Part shown: one piece after another, positions 33,490 to 40,753 of the stretch
Layout: each line of letters opens with the position of its first letter
Position numbering within the stretch: position 1 is the stretch's first letter
Virus record (IMG/VR): IMGVR_UViG_3300047469_000379
Span: 1-50,827 of that record
Direction: 5' to 3' (one strand)
Length of the DNA stretch: 50,827 nt
Origin: a virus
The notes under the pieces: generated by a model
Database searches by the model: none
Told to the model about the DNA's origin: nothing
Seen by the model: only the letters and a program-made list of their open reading frames with translations
Program-made: the position numbers and the translations under genes

Positions 33490-33696
33490 TCAAGAGTCCC
33501 TGCCGGAGGCCCTCATTGGGGTCACCAACTTCAGCACCTTGGCCTTCTTGCGACCTACTTCGGAAAGAGCCCCGCTGGCAATGGCGAGCTCTGTCATTTC
33601 GTTGATGGTTTGGCTGAAGGTCCAGCCATTGGCATGCATCAGCTCTTCCACCCTCTTCCGCGTCTGCGGAGGCAGCCTTTCAAGCTCTACGGTCAT
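33490..33696 (-). CDS. Small putative DNA-binding regulator
   Basis: 68 aa from ATG 33696 with GGAGG 5 nt upstream; MTVELERLPPQTRKRVEELM, then ANGWTFSQTINEMTELAIASG. The short sequence with a beta-like start and two helices suggests a ribbon-helix-helix or Arc-like protein. Second gene of the cro operon region, between RHH and Rha. The DNA target is unknown. Confidence 0.55.
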   Translation of the reverse strand: MTVELERLPPQTRKRVEELMHANGWTFSQTINEMTELAIASGALSEVGRKKAKVLKLVTPMRASGRDS

Positions 33697-33715
33697 TTGG
33701 CCCTCCAAAGGGGCT

Positions 33716-33916
33716 TCAGCCCGCGATATCTTCTTGTTTGTCCTGCATGAGTTCCTCGATCACACCGTTCGCAACGGCCCACTCGATGATTTCGTAGAGA
33801 TAAGTCGCATGCTGCATGCGAGTTTTCGTTGCGGCTCGACGCAGAATCCGATCAAGAACAGGTTCGAAACGAACCTTCACCGGAATGGCGCGCTTTTGAT
33901 TGGGGTCCATGTACAT
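33716..33916 (-). CDS. Small ribbon-helix-helix-like protein
   Basis: 66 aa from ATG 33916 (MYMDPNQKRAIPVKVRFEP), with AGGAG about 9 nt upstream; a second ATG two codons later is possible. IPVKVRFEPVLDRILRRAATKTRMQHATYLYEIIEWAVANG fits an RHH fold (beta strand, two helices). Directly after cro. Possibly a second early repressor; inference only. Confidence 0.55.
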   Translation of the reverse strand: MYMDPNQKRAIPVKVRFEPVLDRILRRAATKTRMQHATYLYEIIEWAVANGVIEELMQDKQEDIAG

Positions 33917-33945
33917 GTTTCGATGCTCCTGGCTGTTGAAATGGG

Positions 33946-34185
33946 TTAAGCAGCTGACTTCTTGGGATGAGCCTCGGCAAGCAGCCAGGCTGGATCGAAT
34001 GGCTTGCCTTTTACGGCAGCTAGTTCCGCAATTTTTCTGGCGTATTGGGTTTCGCCGGTGTACTCGGTGCGCGGCAGTGAGTCGGCAACAAGCCACTTGT
34101 AAATAGCGCGCGGGGTTTTTCCGCAGGCCAAGGCCACGGTCGGAACACCGCCGGCGTCATCGATCGATTTCTTGAGCGGCCGCAT
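33946..34185 (-). CDS. cro: Cro-like regulator (YdaS/Cro type)
   Basis: 79 aa. MRPLKKSIDDAGGVPTVALACGKTPRAIYKWL: helix-turn-helix at about 12-32, of the YdaS/Cro kind. First gene of the minus-strand operon, divergent from CI, ATG preceded by GGAGG. By analogy it binds the shared operators and turns off repressor and early transcription for lytic growth. Confidence 0.85.
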   Translation of the reverse strand: MRPLKKSIDDAGGVPTVALACGKTPRAIYKWLVADSLPRTEYTGETQYARKIAELAAVKGKPFDPAWLLAEAHPKKSAA

Positions 34186-34204
34186 AAGGCCTCCGAGTCA
34201 AATG

Positions 34205-34276
34205 TGAACTTACAGTACATATTATGTCGGAACTGAAAGTACATGCAAGGGCGTGCGATGCTGAACCTATGGTTCA
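34205..34276. promoter_or_regulatory. oR: three CI/Cro operator dyads
   Basis: Three related 15-bp sites: TGAACTTACAGTACA (34205-34219), GGAACTGAAAGTACA (34229-34243) and the perfect dyad TGAACCTATGGTTCA (34262-34276, overlapping the preferred CI start codon). Half-site consensus TGAAC/GTTCA. They recur at oL. Confidence 0.75.
34221..34248 (-). promoter_or_regulatory. pR-like promoter for cro operon
   Basis: Minus strand TTGCAT (34243-34248), 16-bp spacer, CATAAT (34221-34226). The middle operator (34229-34243) fills the spacer, so binding there blocks polymerase. Transcription would begin about 30 nt before cro. Confidence 0.65.
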
Positions 34277-35132
34277 TATCGAAGAAATACGAGCAGCGTT
34301 CGTTGCCCGCCTAAAAAATGCCCTCTCCGCCCACGGTATCGATCAGTGGGGCGCCGGCGCTCGCCTGGCCGAAATTGCCAAGGTCACACCGAAAGCTTCA
34401 AGCAAGTGGCTGAATGGTGAGTCCATGCCAGGCCCGGCTAAAATGGCCGCTATTGCAGATGGACTTGGTGTGAAAATCGAGTGGCTTCAACATGGGGCTG
34501 GGGACGACCCCAGCTTCTCGCGGCTTTCTGAAGTTGACAAAGGCGCTGCTGATGAACCTTCGATGTCGGCCGCAGCCATCGTGAGGAACATGCTTGCGAA
34601 GCAAGGTAAAGGTCTTTCGGAGGATGCTCGCAGGCGACTATTGGCCGTTGCAGAAGCTGATGACGGCGATGCCCTCGAGATCGACTATTACCGTCCTGGC
34701 TTGATGGGCGATGAGGTCTGGATCGCTCACTACGATGTTCGCGCCGCTATGGGTGGTGGGCAAATACCGCACGACTATCCAGAGATGCTTCAGGATGTTC
34801 GGGTTAGCCCTCAGCATTTGCGCGAGATGGGAGTTGAGTTCAAAGAACACTTCCATCTCAAGATGGTGACTGGTTGGGGTCAGTCGATGGCGCCAACCAT
34901 CAAGCACCGTGACCCACTGCTCGTCGATATCAGCATCCGTGAATTCACGGGCGATGGAATCTACATGTTCTCTTGGGAAGGTCACCTCTACATCAAGCGA
35001 CTTCAGTGGCTGGGTGACGAGCAGATCAACATGCTCTCTGATAACCCTCGGCATCCACCTCAAACTATCAGGGCGGAAGACACTTACATCCAGGCGCGAG
35101 TACTTCTGGTGTGGAACGCTCACTTGGTTTAG
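34269..35132 (+). CDS. cI: CI-like repressor (HTH + S24/LexA-type peptidase domain)
   Basis: 287 aa from ATG 34269 (MVHIEEIRAAFVARLKNAL); an upstream ATG at 34224 would add 15 residues but lies in the -10 region of pR. The HTH is at about 20-60 (GARLAEIAKVTPKASSKWLNGESMPG). The C-terminal S24 fold has catalytic Ser in GQSMAPTI and Lys in LYIKRLQ. The linker reads VRAAMGGGQ: Met-Gly where cleavable repressors usually have Ala- or Cys-Gly. It maintains lysogeny at oR and oL. Ribosome-binding site weak. Confidence 0.9.
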   Translation: MVHIEEIRAAFVARLKNALSAHGIDQWGAGARLAEIAKVTPKASSKWLNGESMPGPAKMAAIADGLGVKIEWLQHGAGDDPSFSRLSEVDKGAADEPSMSAAAIVRNMLAKQGKGLSEDARRRLLAVAEADDGDALEIDYYRPGLMGDEVWIAHYDVRAAMGGGQIPHDYPEMLQDVRVSPQHLREMGVEFKEHFHLKMVTGWGQSMAPTIKHRDPLLVDISIREFTGDGIYMFSWEGHLYIKRLQWLGDEQINMLSDNPRHPPQTIRAEDTYIQARVLLVWNAHLV

Positions 35133-35172
35133 CCATCACCGAGGCCAAGTCATCTGGAACGAGGCTAATAGC

Positions 35173-35361
35173 ATGGCGCACTCTCTTCACTACCATATAG
35201 GTGAATCCGTCCGCGCCATCGAGGCCGAAGTGGGGAAGCTGCTCGATTTGGCTTCGACGCTCAAAGAAGCTGGGAATGAGGAGTTAGCTGGAGCCGTCTC
35301 TATACAGGCACACAAGCTACTTGAAGCTGCGGTAGCACTGAGAATAGCGATGGCAGGCTGA
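35173..35361 (+). CDS. Small helical protein downstream of CI
   Basis: 62 aa: MAHSLHYHIGESVRAIEAEV, then LLDLASTLKEAGNEELAGA, all helical, amphipathic. GAGG lies 8 nt upstream. Probably cotranscribed with CI in the lysogen. Function unknown. Confidence 0.55.
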   Translation: MAHSLHYHIGESVRAIEAEVGKLLDLASTLKEAGNEELAGAVSIQAHKLLEAAVALRIAMAG

Positions 35362-35408
35362 CTGATTAGCTGCTGAATTAGCATTCAGGCGATTCAGGAG
35401 TTTTTAAA

Positions 35409-35609
35409 ATGCCAACGAAAAAGCCGGACACCCCTGCTGCAACCGCTGCAGACATTGAGAACTCTATCCAAGCCCTGAACAAAATGGCTGAACGCCTTTG
35501 GGGAGATGGCCGGGAAGCTGAGGCGAAAGCCCTCCTTAATGCCCTGAATGCATTGAACCGGGCGCTTGACCGAATCAGAATTGGAGAGAGCCGTAGAATT
35601 CTCCACTGA
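35409..35609 (+). CDS. Small helical protein, lysogenic operon
   Basis: 66 aa: MPTKKPDTPAATAADIENSI and KMAERLWGDGREAEAKALLNALNALNRALDR. Good SD (AGGAG, 8 nt). Ends 97 nt before a strong terminator; the last gene of the CI transcript. Family unknown. Confidence 0.6.
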   Translation: MPTKKPDTPAATAADIENSIQALNKMAERLWGDGREAEAKALLNALNALNRALDRIRIGESRRILH

Positions 35610-35705
35610 AGGTAAGAACCTCGCTGTACCCCAGTCTTCGTAATGCCTTTGTCACACCCAGCTTGCAAAGTGCAGTTAGCCAAAGGGATTTGGCTACGTG
35701 ATTGG

Positions 35706-35736
35706 AAAGCCCGGCCGAGAGCCGGGCTTTTTCATT
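35706..35736 (+). terminator. Intrinsic terminator of CI operon
   Basis: 10-bp stem AAAGCCCGGC / GCCGGGCTTT around CGAGA, followed by TTCATTTT. Confidence 0.85.
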
Positions 35737-35800
35737 TTACGACTTCACATAATTTTCACGGTGTCTGACCTAGGGTGCACTTAGCTCCTAGTGATTATTT

Positions 35801-35830
35801 AGCCCGTGCCCCCAGCACGGGCTTTTCTTT
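35801..35830. terminator. Second terminator facing convergent small gene
   Basis: 9-bp stem AGCCCGTGC / GCACGGGCT then TTTCTTT on the plus strand. It lies 8 nt from the stop of the minus-strand gene and probably backs up the CI-operon terminator. Confidence 0.8.
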
Positions 35831-35838
35831 CCCTGCCT

Positions 35839-36060
35839 CTATGTTCCACCCTCCAGCCCTTCCCTCGCTTGCGCAAGCACCACGCTGGCATCTCTAATTA
35901 ACTGACGCCACTCGGTATGACTAATTACCCCCTCCGCCTCCATTGAGTCAGCCATCTTCAGTAGTTCGTCATACTGCTCTTCAGCATCCATCCGGATTTC
36001 CGGTTGTGAGAGAAGACTCCGCCAATCTGTGAGCGCCTTTTTTTTCCGATCTTCGTACAT
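35839..36060 (-). CDS. Small acidic/helical hypothetical protein
   Basis: 73 aa: MYEDRKKKALTDWRSLLSQP, AEEQYDELLKMADSMEAEGVISHTEWRQLIRD. GAGG is upstream. Minus-strand gene between the CI operon and the DUF1654 gene; the two may be cotranscribed. Function unknown. Confidence 0.55.
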   Translation of the reverse strand: MYEDRKKKALTDWRSLLSQPEIRMDAEEQYDELLKMADSMEAEGVISHTEWRQLIRDASVVLAQAREGLEGGT

Positions 36061-36187
36061 GCACGCATCCTCTATCGACTACTCCGGTAGAGGCGCATGA
36101 GAAAATAGCGTTCAGGGCTGGCGACGTATGGCAGCGCGACCAGGCTGCCATACCCAACACACCGCTACTAGGCGAGCTTTTTGCTGA

Positions 36188-36496
36188 TCAAAACGGCGCC
36201 GGCTCTTCTATGGGCTCAAAAACTTCCACCGGCCGATCTTCTTCAGCGCTCGCCTCCCACCTCAGCGTCACCGACTCATCATCGTTGAACGTCATGCCTA
36301 TACCGACCGTCTCGGATAGCAAACCCATCACCTCCCCCCACTCCCGATCACCGTCCGTATCCAGGCGATGGATCGTCACCCAGCGCTGAATTTGCGCTAC
36401 GGGGTGATTGATCATCGACGACACCCGCAGACCAAGCCTTTCAATCCCGCTCATTTCACGACGCTCTACTGGTTCCTGCTTCTTTGGCGTTACCAC
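36188..36496 (-). CDS. DUF1654 protein, SOS-box controlled
   Basis: 102 aa from GTG 36496 (GGGGG 5 nt upstream); ATG 36454 is an alternative. LGLRVSSMINHPVAQIQRWVTIHRLDTDGDREWGEVMGLL and GIGMTFNDDESVTLRW match the DUF1654 family, common in Pseudomonas genomes and prophages. A LexA-box-like site lies at 36513-36528, just upstream, so the gene is probably DNA-damage induced. Between the repressor operon and pL; a link to induction is an inference. Molecular function unknown. Confidence 0.75.
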   Translation of the reverse strand: MVTPKKQEPVERREMSGIERLGLRVSSMINHPVAQIQRWVTIHRLDTDGDREWGEVMGLLSETVGIGMTFNDDESVTLRWEASAEEDRPVEVFEPIEEPAPF

Positions 36497-36512
36497 TCTC
36501 ACCCCCACTATT

Positions 36513-36528
36513 CTGTATATGCATCCAG
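36513..36528 (-). promoter_or_regulatory. LexA (SOS) box upstream of DUF1654 gene
   Basis: CTGTATATGCATCCAG matches CTGT-N8-ACAG at all but one core position (CCAG). It lies 17 nt before the GTG start, at promoter distance. Confidence 0.65.
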
Positions 36529-36621
36529 TATTCGAAGAAATATAGCGAAGCAGCCTCAAGCGGTAAATCCCTAAAACGGTAGGGGGTGATTTTTCACCAA
36601 AATTTGTACCGATTAATATTA

Positions 36622-36661
36622 TGTACTTTTGGTACTTGACTCAATGTGAACTGATGGTTCA
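36622..36661 (+). promoter_or_regulatory. pL-like promoter with oL operators
   Basis: TTGACT (36636-36641), 18-bp spacer, CATATT (36660-36665). The spacer holds TGAACTGATGGTTCA (36647-36661), a perfect dyad nearly identical to the CI-proximal operator. A second site, TGTACTTTTGGTACT (36622-36636), overlaps the -35. It would drive the plus-strand early operon and be silenced by CI. Confidence 0.7.
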
Positions 36662-36665
36662 TATT

Positions 36666-36999
36666 TAGCCCATCGCAGCGACACACAGCCACTGCGAAGG
36701 GCCTCAAAGGGCCTGACCGCTCTTTAACAGTCAGGAATCTTCGCGGATCGATCCCCGGCAACGGGCACAGCGCGAAACACAAATTTCGATCTCCATGCCA
36801 GCTCTGGAACTGGCCGGGCTCCCTACAAGGGAGAACGCCAAACCATGCAAGCCACCTGGGAAGAACGCCGAACACGAAATGCGTGACCTGGGCAGGTGGG
36901 GAAACCGCGGCGCCGAGCATGGGGCGGAACAACAGATTTCACTGGCTGGCCTTGGCGACAGGGCCAGACGGGAAATCAACGGGCAATAAGGAATCGAAA
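36666..36999 (+). other. Early leader with nut-like elements, no convincing gene
   Basis: Untranslated leader between pL and the PL7 gene. It holds boxA (36718-36729) and a possible GNRA hairpin (36754-36765). Short ORFs exist (12 codons at 36844; 64 codons at 36795) but lack family features. Confidence 0.5.
36718..36729 (+). promoter_or_regulatory. boxA antitermination element
   Basis: CGCTCTTTAACA, identical to the core of bacterial rRNA boxA (GCTCTTTAACA), about 50 nt downstream of the predicted pL start. boxA binds NusB-S10. A CCCG-GCAA-CGGG hairpin 25 nt further on may be a boxB. Confidence 0.65.
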
Positions 37000-37674
37000 A
37001 TGACTGTGGACATCAGCAACTTCACCATCGCTACCCCGCTTCCAATTTCCGACACGAACCCTATCTCCCTTGACTTGATCGGCTGGCGAGCATTGATCGA
37101 ATGCCCAAGCGTCATTTCGATGCTTCCTGACGGATCATTGCAGATGACGGCGCCCACCCTTGGCGCCTCCAGTAAAAGCGTTCATCGGACTCGCTGTGAA
37201 TGGAAAGAGCCTGGCTACTGGCTGTTTTCTAGTGCCGCAGACCATTGGTGCCGTCAAGAAATGCGGCTAACGAAGGTCAATTCGTTGCAGAAGGTCGTGA
37301 TCGGCCAAATCCATGTGCAGGGCTCTGAACGCCCACCGGTAAAGGTGTTTTGGAACAAAGGCAAAATCACCATGGGGTTCAGGTCGAGCTACCTGCAAGA
37401 CGATCCTGTGAATTCGACGGTGCTGGAAAACGTGCCGCTCGGCGCACTCTTCAAGATCAACATTCACGCCAACTCCACCGGTGCCGTTTCTGTATCGGCG
37501 AGCTGTAACGGCGTCAAATCTACTTCCGCGATCATGCGCCTCGACAACACATGGGACACGAAGACTCTCGCTTTCCACGGCGGCGTGTACAACCAGATCG
37601 ATTACTCCGAGACGACCGATCCTGAGGACGGTTCGATTTGCGTGATCAGTGATCTCTCCATCACTCACGGGTAA
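37000..37674 (+). CDS. Alginate lyase-like protein (polysaccharide lyase family 7)
   Basis: 224 aa from ATG 37000 (AAGGA 7 nt upstream). Three PL7 blocks are visible: HRTRCEWKE (about 62-70), VVIGQIHVQGSE (about 99-110, Gln103/His105) and LAFHGGVYNQID (about 190-201, Tyr197). These correspond to the R-E, Q-I/V-H and YFKxGxYxQ motifs that supply Arg, Gln, His and Tyr to beta-elimination of alginate. Full jelly-roll length and no signal peptide, so release at lysis or cytosolic action. It is the first gene of the early operon, away from tail genes, unlike virion depolymerases. Confidence 0.8.
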   Translation: MTVDISNFTIATPLPISDTNPISLDLIGWRALIECPSVISMLPDGSLQMTAPTLGASSKSVHRTRCEWKEPGYWLFSSAADHWCRQEMRLTKVNSLQKVVIGQIHVQGSERPPVKVFWNKGKITMGFRSSYLQDDPVNSTVLENVPLGALFKINIHANSTGAVSVSASCNGVKSTSAIMRLDNTWDTKTLAFHGGVYNQIDYSETTDPEDGSICVISDLSITHG

Positions 37675-38240
37675 GACCAACCAGCGCCACGTCAGCCTGA
37701 CGATAACTGCCCTATACCGGTGATGGTTGAGGAAGTGGGTGGTCACTTCTAATCCGGTTAACCCACCCGAGCACCTGGTACTCCCCAGCACCAGGCCGCA
37801 TCGGACTGACCCTTTGCACGGAGCCTGCCGCAACTCGGCAGCGTAGCCGTGATAACGGAGAGTTAGCCCGATGCGGACGATTCTGCACCGCGCAACGCGG
37901 CCCCCTGCATTCACAACCACACAGCACGGAGGATTGGCAGCCATGCAGCAGTAAGTGATTCACCTGCGTGGCGCAGCAAGCCTGAAGGCTGCGCCCAACA
38001 CCTGACAGGCAGCGGACAGCAGGGCCGAGGATGTGACCGCGCATCAACCGGGGACCGGTAGGCCCAACCCAAAGTCGACGGACATTGCTAATGCTGCAAA
38101 CCCAGGCCGTCGCCAGTAGCGGGCCTGGGCAACTATCTCCCCGACACCACCCGCATGCACTCCCCTCCGCGCCCAACGGCAACCAGCGGAATGGATGAGT
38201 GCAGCCGAGTTTTGTTGGATCAACCACAGAGGAGTCAGTC
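37675..38240 (+). other. 566-bp intergenic region with no assignable gene
   Basis: Read on both strands, it has no supported CDS. It carries a hairpin CCTGGT / ACCAGG near 37770-37795 and a 27-codon ORF beginning MRTILHRATRPPAFTTTQHG at about 37871, with GGAG upstream and ending MQQ. Length and local dyads suggest a structured RNA or regulatory leader. No tRNA found. Confidence 0.45.
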
Positions 38241-38564
38241 ATGGAATACATGGCAATGATGATGGATCGCCAGATTGAAGGCGCTCAACTCGCATACGAC
38301 GCGGCGATCGAGGACGGCCGGCAGCCAGCCTTTCCAGTTGCGGATTACGATCACCAAATCTTTCAACCAGCAACCACCACTGAAGCAAAGCGTCAGCTGT
38401 CTGGCATGAGCCTGCGCGACTACTTCGCGGCCAAAGCCCTTGCGACCGCTTCAGCCTATGGCCATGAGGATGTGTCGACCTGGGCACCTGAAGATTTTGC
38501 AAAGCACGCATATGCGATCGCCGACGCAATGCTCGCTTCTCGCGCGTTCCTGCATACCGCCTAG
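38241..38564 (+). CDS. Early hypothetical protein
   Basis: 107 aa from ATG 38241 (GAGGAG upstream): MEYMAMMMDRQIEGAQLAYD. The block SGMSLRDYFAAKALATASAYG is a recurrent phage early-protein motif, with EDFAKHAYAIADAMLASR at the C-terminus. Function unknown. Confidence 0.65.
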   Translation: MEYMAMMMDRQIEGAQLAYDAAIEDGRQPAFPVADYDHQIFQPATTTEAKRQLSGMSLRDYFAAKALATASAYGHEDVSTWAPEDFAKHAYAIADAMLASRAFLHTA

Positions 38565-38658
38565 CCGTAAAACGGATCGCGCCAAATGGCCTGCGGTCCA
38601 TATGTTTAAAACGGATGGGCGGCCCTCGCCTACTCCACCTCGCCACTTGGAGGCGATC

Positions 38659-39081
38659 ATGAACGCAACACAGCTTGCTCAGTTGAGACTTGAACGCCGT
38701 CTGCCGCCTCCAGTGAGCGAAAGCCCGCACGATGACGCTCGGGCGGAATGGATTTACAACGCTGCCGAAGACTTGCTGCGCGGAGACAATGTGTCGTTCC
38801 AGCGCCGCATGCGTGCTCCGCAGGGCGTTACTGCTGAGGAGTTCGCTCTGGCGGTCGACGAATACGTGAACAACCGGCTCGCTGATAGCGAGGTGCACTC
38901 GTCGGCACTTGGCTGGCTGCTGATCACGGCGGCGATTGGGAATGCAGACAAGACTGCGGTGGCCGAGTTGTTAGGCCGCAGCGACCACCCGCTGGGCAAG
39001 CTTGGCGAAATCGCCGAGATGCTGCTTCAGCCACTCGCAGACGATGCGCTGATCGCCCAGGCCGAGGATGGCGCGCTGTGA
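38659..39081 (+). CDS. Early hypothetical protein
   Basis: 140 aa from ATG 38659 (GGAGG 5 nt upstream): MNATQLAQLRLERRLPPPVS, then helical AEEFALAVDEYVNNRLADSEV and ALGWLLITAAIGNADKTAVAELLG. It starts a run of tightly coupled small early genes. No family known to me. Confidence 0.65.
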   Translation: MNATQLAQLRLERRLPPPVSESPHDDARAEWIYNAAEDLLRGDNVSFQRRMRAPQGVTAEEFALAVDEYVNNRLADSEVHSSALGWLLITAAIGNADKTAVAELLGRSDHPLGKLGEIAEMLLQPLADDALIAQAEDGAL

Positions 39082-39287
39082 GCCCGCACATAGCGATCGA
39101 CAATGACATCGATGAGCTTGCCTGCGATACCTGCCCTCCCCTCTATGAGGTGCTGGCCCTGCGCAACATCGCCAGCTTCCTGCAGGCGAACACGATCACC
39201 ATCGAAGAATTCCACCACTACTGCGAAAGGCTGAATCGTGCGGTTGCGAGCCGGCCAAGGAGTTGCAATGAGCACTGCACCGGTTAA
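39078..39287 (+). CDS. Small early hypothetical protein
   Basis: 69 aa, GTG start overlapping the previous stop by GTGA: MSPHIAIDNDIDELACDTCP, then YEVLALRNIASFLQANTITIEEFHHYCERL. Predicted alpha-helical with a Cys pair near the N-terminus. Its C-terminus overlaps the next gene by 20 bp. Function unknown. Confidence 0.55.
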   Translation: MSPHIAIDNDIDELACDTCPPLYEVLALRNIASFLQANTITIEEFHHYCERLNRAVASRPRSCNEHCTG

Positions 39288-39489
39288 AACGCTGATCGAT
39301 GAGCAGCTGGACGAGTTGCCAGAGCATATGGCCGTGCCAAGCGATCGTCTGCTGATGGTGTTCAAGGGGCTGACGATGTGGGACGCCATGCAGGCAGCCG
39401 AGCGGGCTCACATTGAAAACCCGGAGGCGTGGAGCCGGCGCGCATGCCTGTGCGGTGAATGGACTCTGGCCTATGAGGTGAGGGCTTGA
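39268..39489 (+). CDS. Small early hypothetical protein
   Basis: 73 aa from ATG 39268 (AGGAG 5 nt upstream): MSTAPVKTLIDEQLDELPEH, then WDAMQAAERAHIENPEAW and CLCGEWTLAYEVRA. Overlaps both neighbours. Function unknown. Confidence 0.6.
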   Translation: MSTAPVKTLIDEQLDELPEHMAVPSDRLLMVFKGLTMWDAMQAAERAHIENPEAWSRRACLCGEWTLAYEVRA

Positions 39490-39602
39490 CTCCCTACCAG
39501 CGCGCCAAGCGCCTCCACACCTGGCGCGGATCCGCCATCGCCCTTCTCTTCTTCACTGCCTGGATGCTGGCAAGCGCCTACTCCGGCCAGCTCACTCAAT
39601 AA
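39486..39602 (+). CDS. 38-aa membrane micro-protein
   Basis: TTG start overlapping the previous stop (TTGA), with GAGGG upstream. Basic N-terminus TPYQRAKRLHTWRG and one helix SAIALLFFTAWMLASAY. Probably an inner-membrane micro-protein. Function unknown. Confidence 0.45.
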   Translation: MTPYQRAKRLHTWRGSAIALLFFTAWMLASAYSGQLTQ

Positions 39603-39645
39603 CTCACACCTTCAAACGCTGCGAGCATCGCGGCAAGGATTCCTC

Positions 39646-40746
39646 ATGTCCGCAAATACCGAACTGGCCGTCGTGCCGCCGCAAGAAACCGCCTTGGCCG
39701 TCTACTCCGCCGAAAAAGGTCTGGAGCCTTGGCTGCAGGTGATCCGCAACAAGATCGATGGCTTCACGCCGGACATCAGCACCCGGAAAGGTCGCGAAGC
39801 AATCGCCTCAATGGCCTATGCAGTCGCCCGCTCCAAAACGGCGCTGGATGAAGTCGGCAAGAAGCTGGTCGCCGACCTGAAGGAAGTCCCGAAGAAGATC
39901 GATGCCGAGCGCAAGCGTGTCCGGGACACACTGGACTCATGGCAGGAAGAGGTCCGCCGCCCACTGAACGAATGGCAGGCCGCCGAGGACGCCCGGGTCG
40001 ACAAGCACAACGACGCTATCGAGCGCATCCGGTTGCTGGCCGTGGATCTGGACGGCATCACCGCCGAAGACCTGGCCGACCGCGTAGCTCAGCTTGAAGC
40101 AGTTGCCATGGGTGATGATTGGGAAGAGTTCGAACCGGAAGCCGCTCGCGCCAAGGACAAGGCACTGGGGGTGCTTCGCGCTGCCCTCACCACCCGCCAG
40201 CAATACGAAGCAGAGCAACTGGAACTGGCGCGACTGCGCAAGGAGAAGGAAGAGCGCGACAAGAAGGACCACGAAGAGCGAATCGCCCGCGAGGCTGCCG
40301 AGCGCGCCACTCGCGAAGCAGAAGAGAAAGCTCGGCTTGAGCGTGAAGCTGCGGAACAGCGCATCCGTGATGAGAAGGCCGCCGCCGAGAAGCGCGAGAG
40401 CGACCTGAAGCTGGCAGCCGCCGAATCCGAACGCAAGGCTGAACAAGCCAAGCGCGAACAGATCGAGGCCGAGCAGAAAGCGGAGCGCGATCGGTTGGCA
40501 GCCGTCGAAAGCCAGAAGGCGGCCGTTGAGCAAGCCAAGCAGGAAGAAGCGGCCCGCCAGAAAGCAGCGGCTGACGAAATCCTGCGCCAAGAGCGGTTGC
40601 GCGAACAGGACAAAGAGCACCGCCGCTCAATCAACCTTGCGGCACTTCAAGCCTTCGTGAAGGGCGGCATGACCGAAGAATGTGCAAAGCAAGCAATCAC
40701 GCTGATCGCCAGCCGCCAGATCCCCGCCATTTCAATTCAATACTGA
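39646..40746 (+). CDS. Large coiled-coil early protein preceding Erf
   Basis: 366 aa. The N-terminal 130 residues are folded-looking (LEPWLQVIRNKIDGFTPDISTRKGREAIASMAYAVARSK). A charged coiled coil runs from about 180 to 335 (ERIAREAAERATREAEEKARL repeats), and the C-terminal module INLAALQAFVKGGMTEECAKQAITLIASRQIPAISI completes it. The coiled-coil compositions resemble TolA by chance. Directly upstream of Erf, so a role with recombination or ssDNA is inferred. No enzymatic motif seen. Confidence 0.6.
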   Translation: MSANTELAVVPPQETALAVYSAEKGLEPWLQVIRNKIDGFTPDISTRKGREAIASMAYAVARSKTALDEVGKKLVADLKEVPKKIDAERKRVRDTLDSWQEEVRRPLNEWQAAEDARVDKHNDAIERIRLLAVDLDGITAEDLADRVAQLEAVAMGDDWEEFEPEAARAKDKALGVLRAALTTRQQYEAEQLELARLRKEKEERDKKDHEERIAREAAERATREAEEKARLEREAAEQRIRDEKAAAEKRESDLKLAAAESERKAEQAKREQIEAEQKAERDRLAAVESQKAAVEQAKQEEAARQKAAADEILRQERLREQDKEHRRSINLAALQAFVKGGMTEECAKQAITLIASRQIPAISIQY

Positions 40747-40753
40747 GGTCGCC

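Noticed and set aside
36795-36989. 64-codon ORF in the early leader
   Set aside because: No ribosome-binding site or recognisable protein pattern; it overlaps nut-like leader sequence.
37675-38240. tRNA or tRNA-like gene in the gene-less region
   Set aside because: No T-arm GGTTC-type loop with matching acceptor stem could be folded by eye.
39646-40746. TolA-like cell-envelope protein
   Set aside because: Similarity would come only from the charged coiled coil; no signal or membrane anchor, and the gene is in the recombination cassette.
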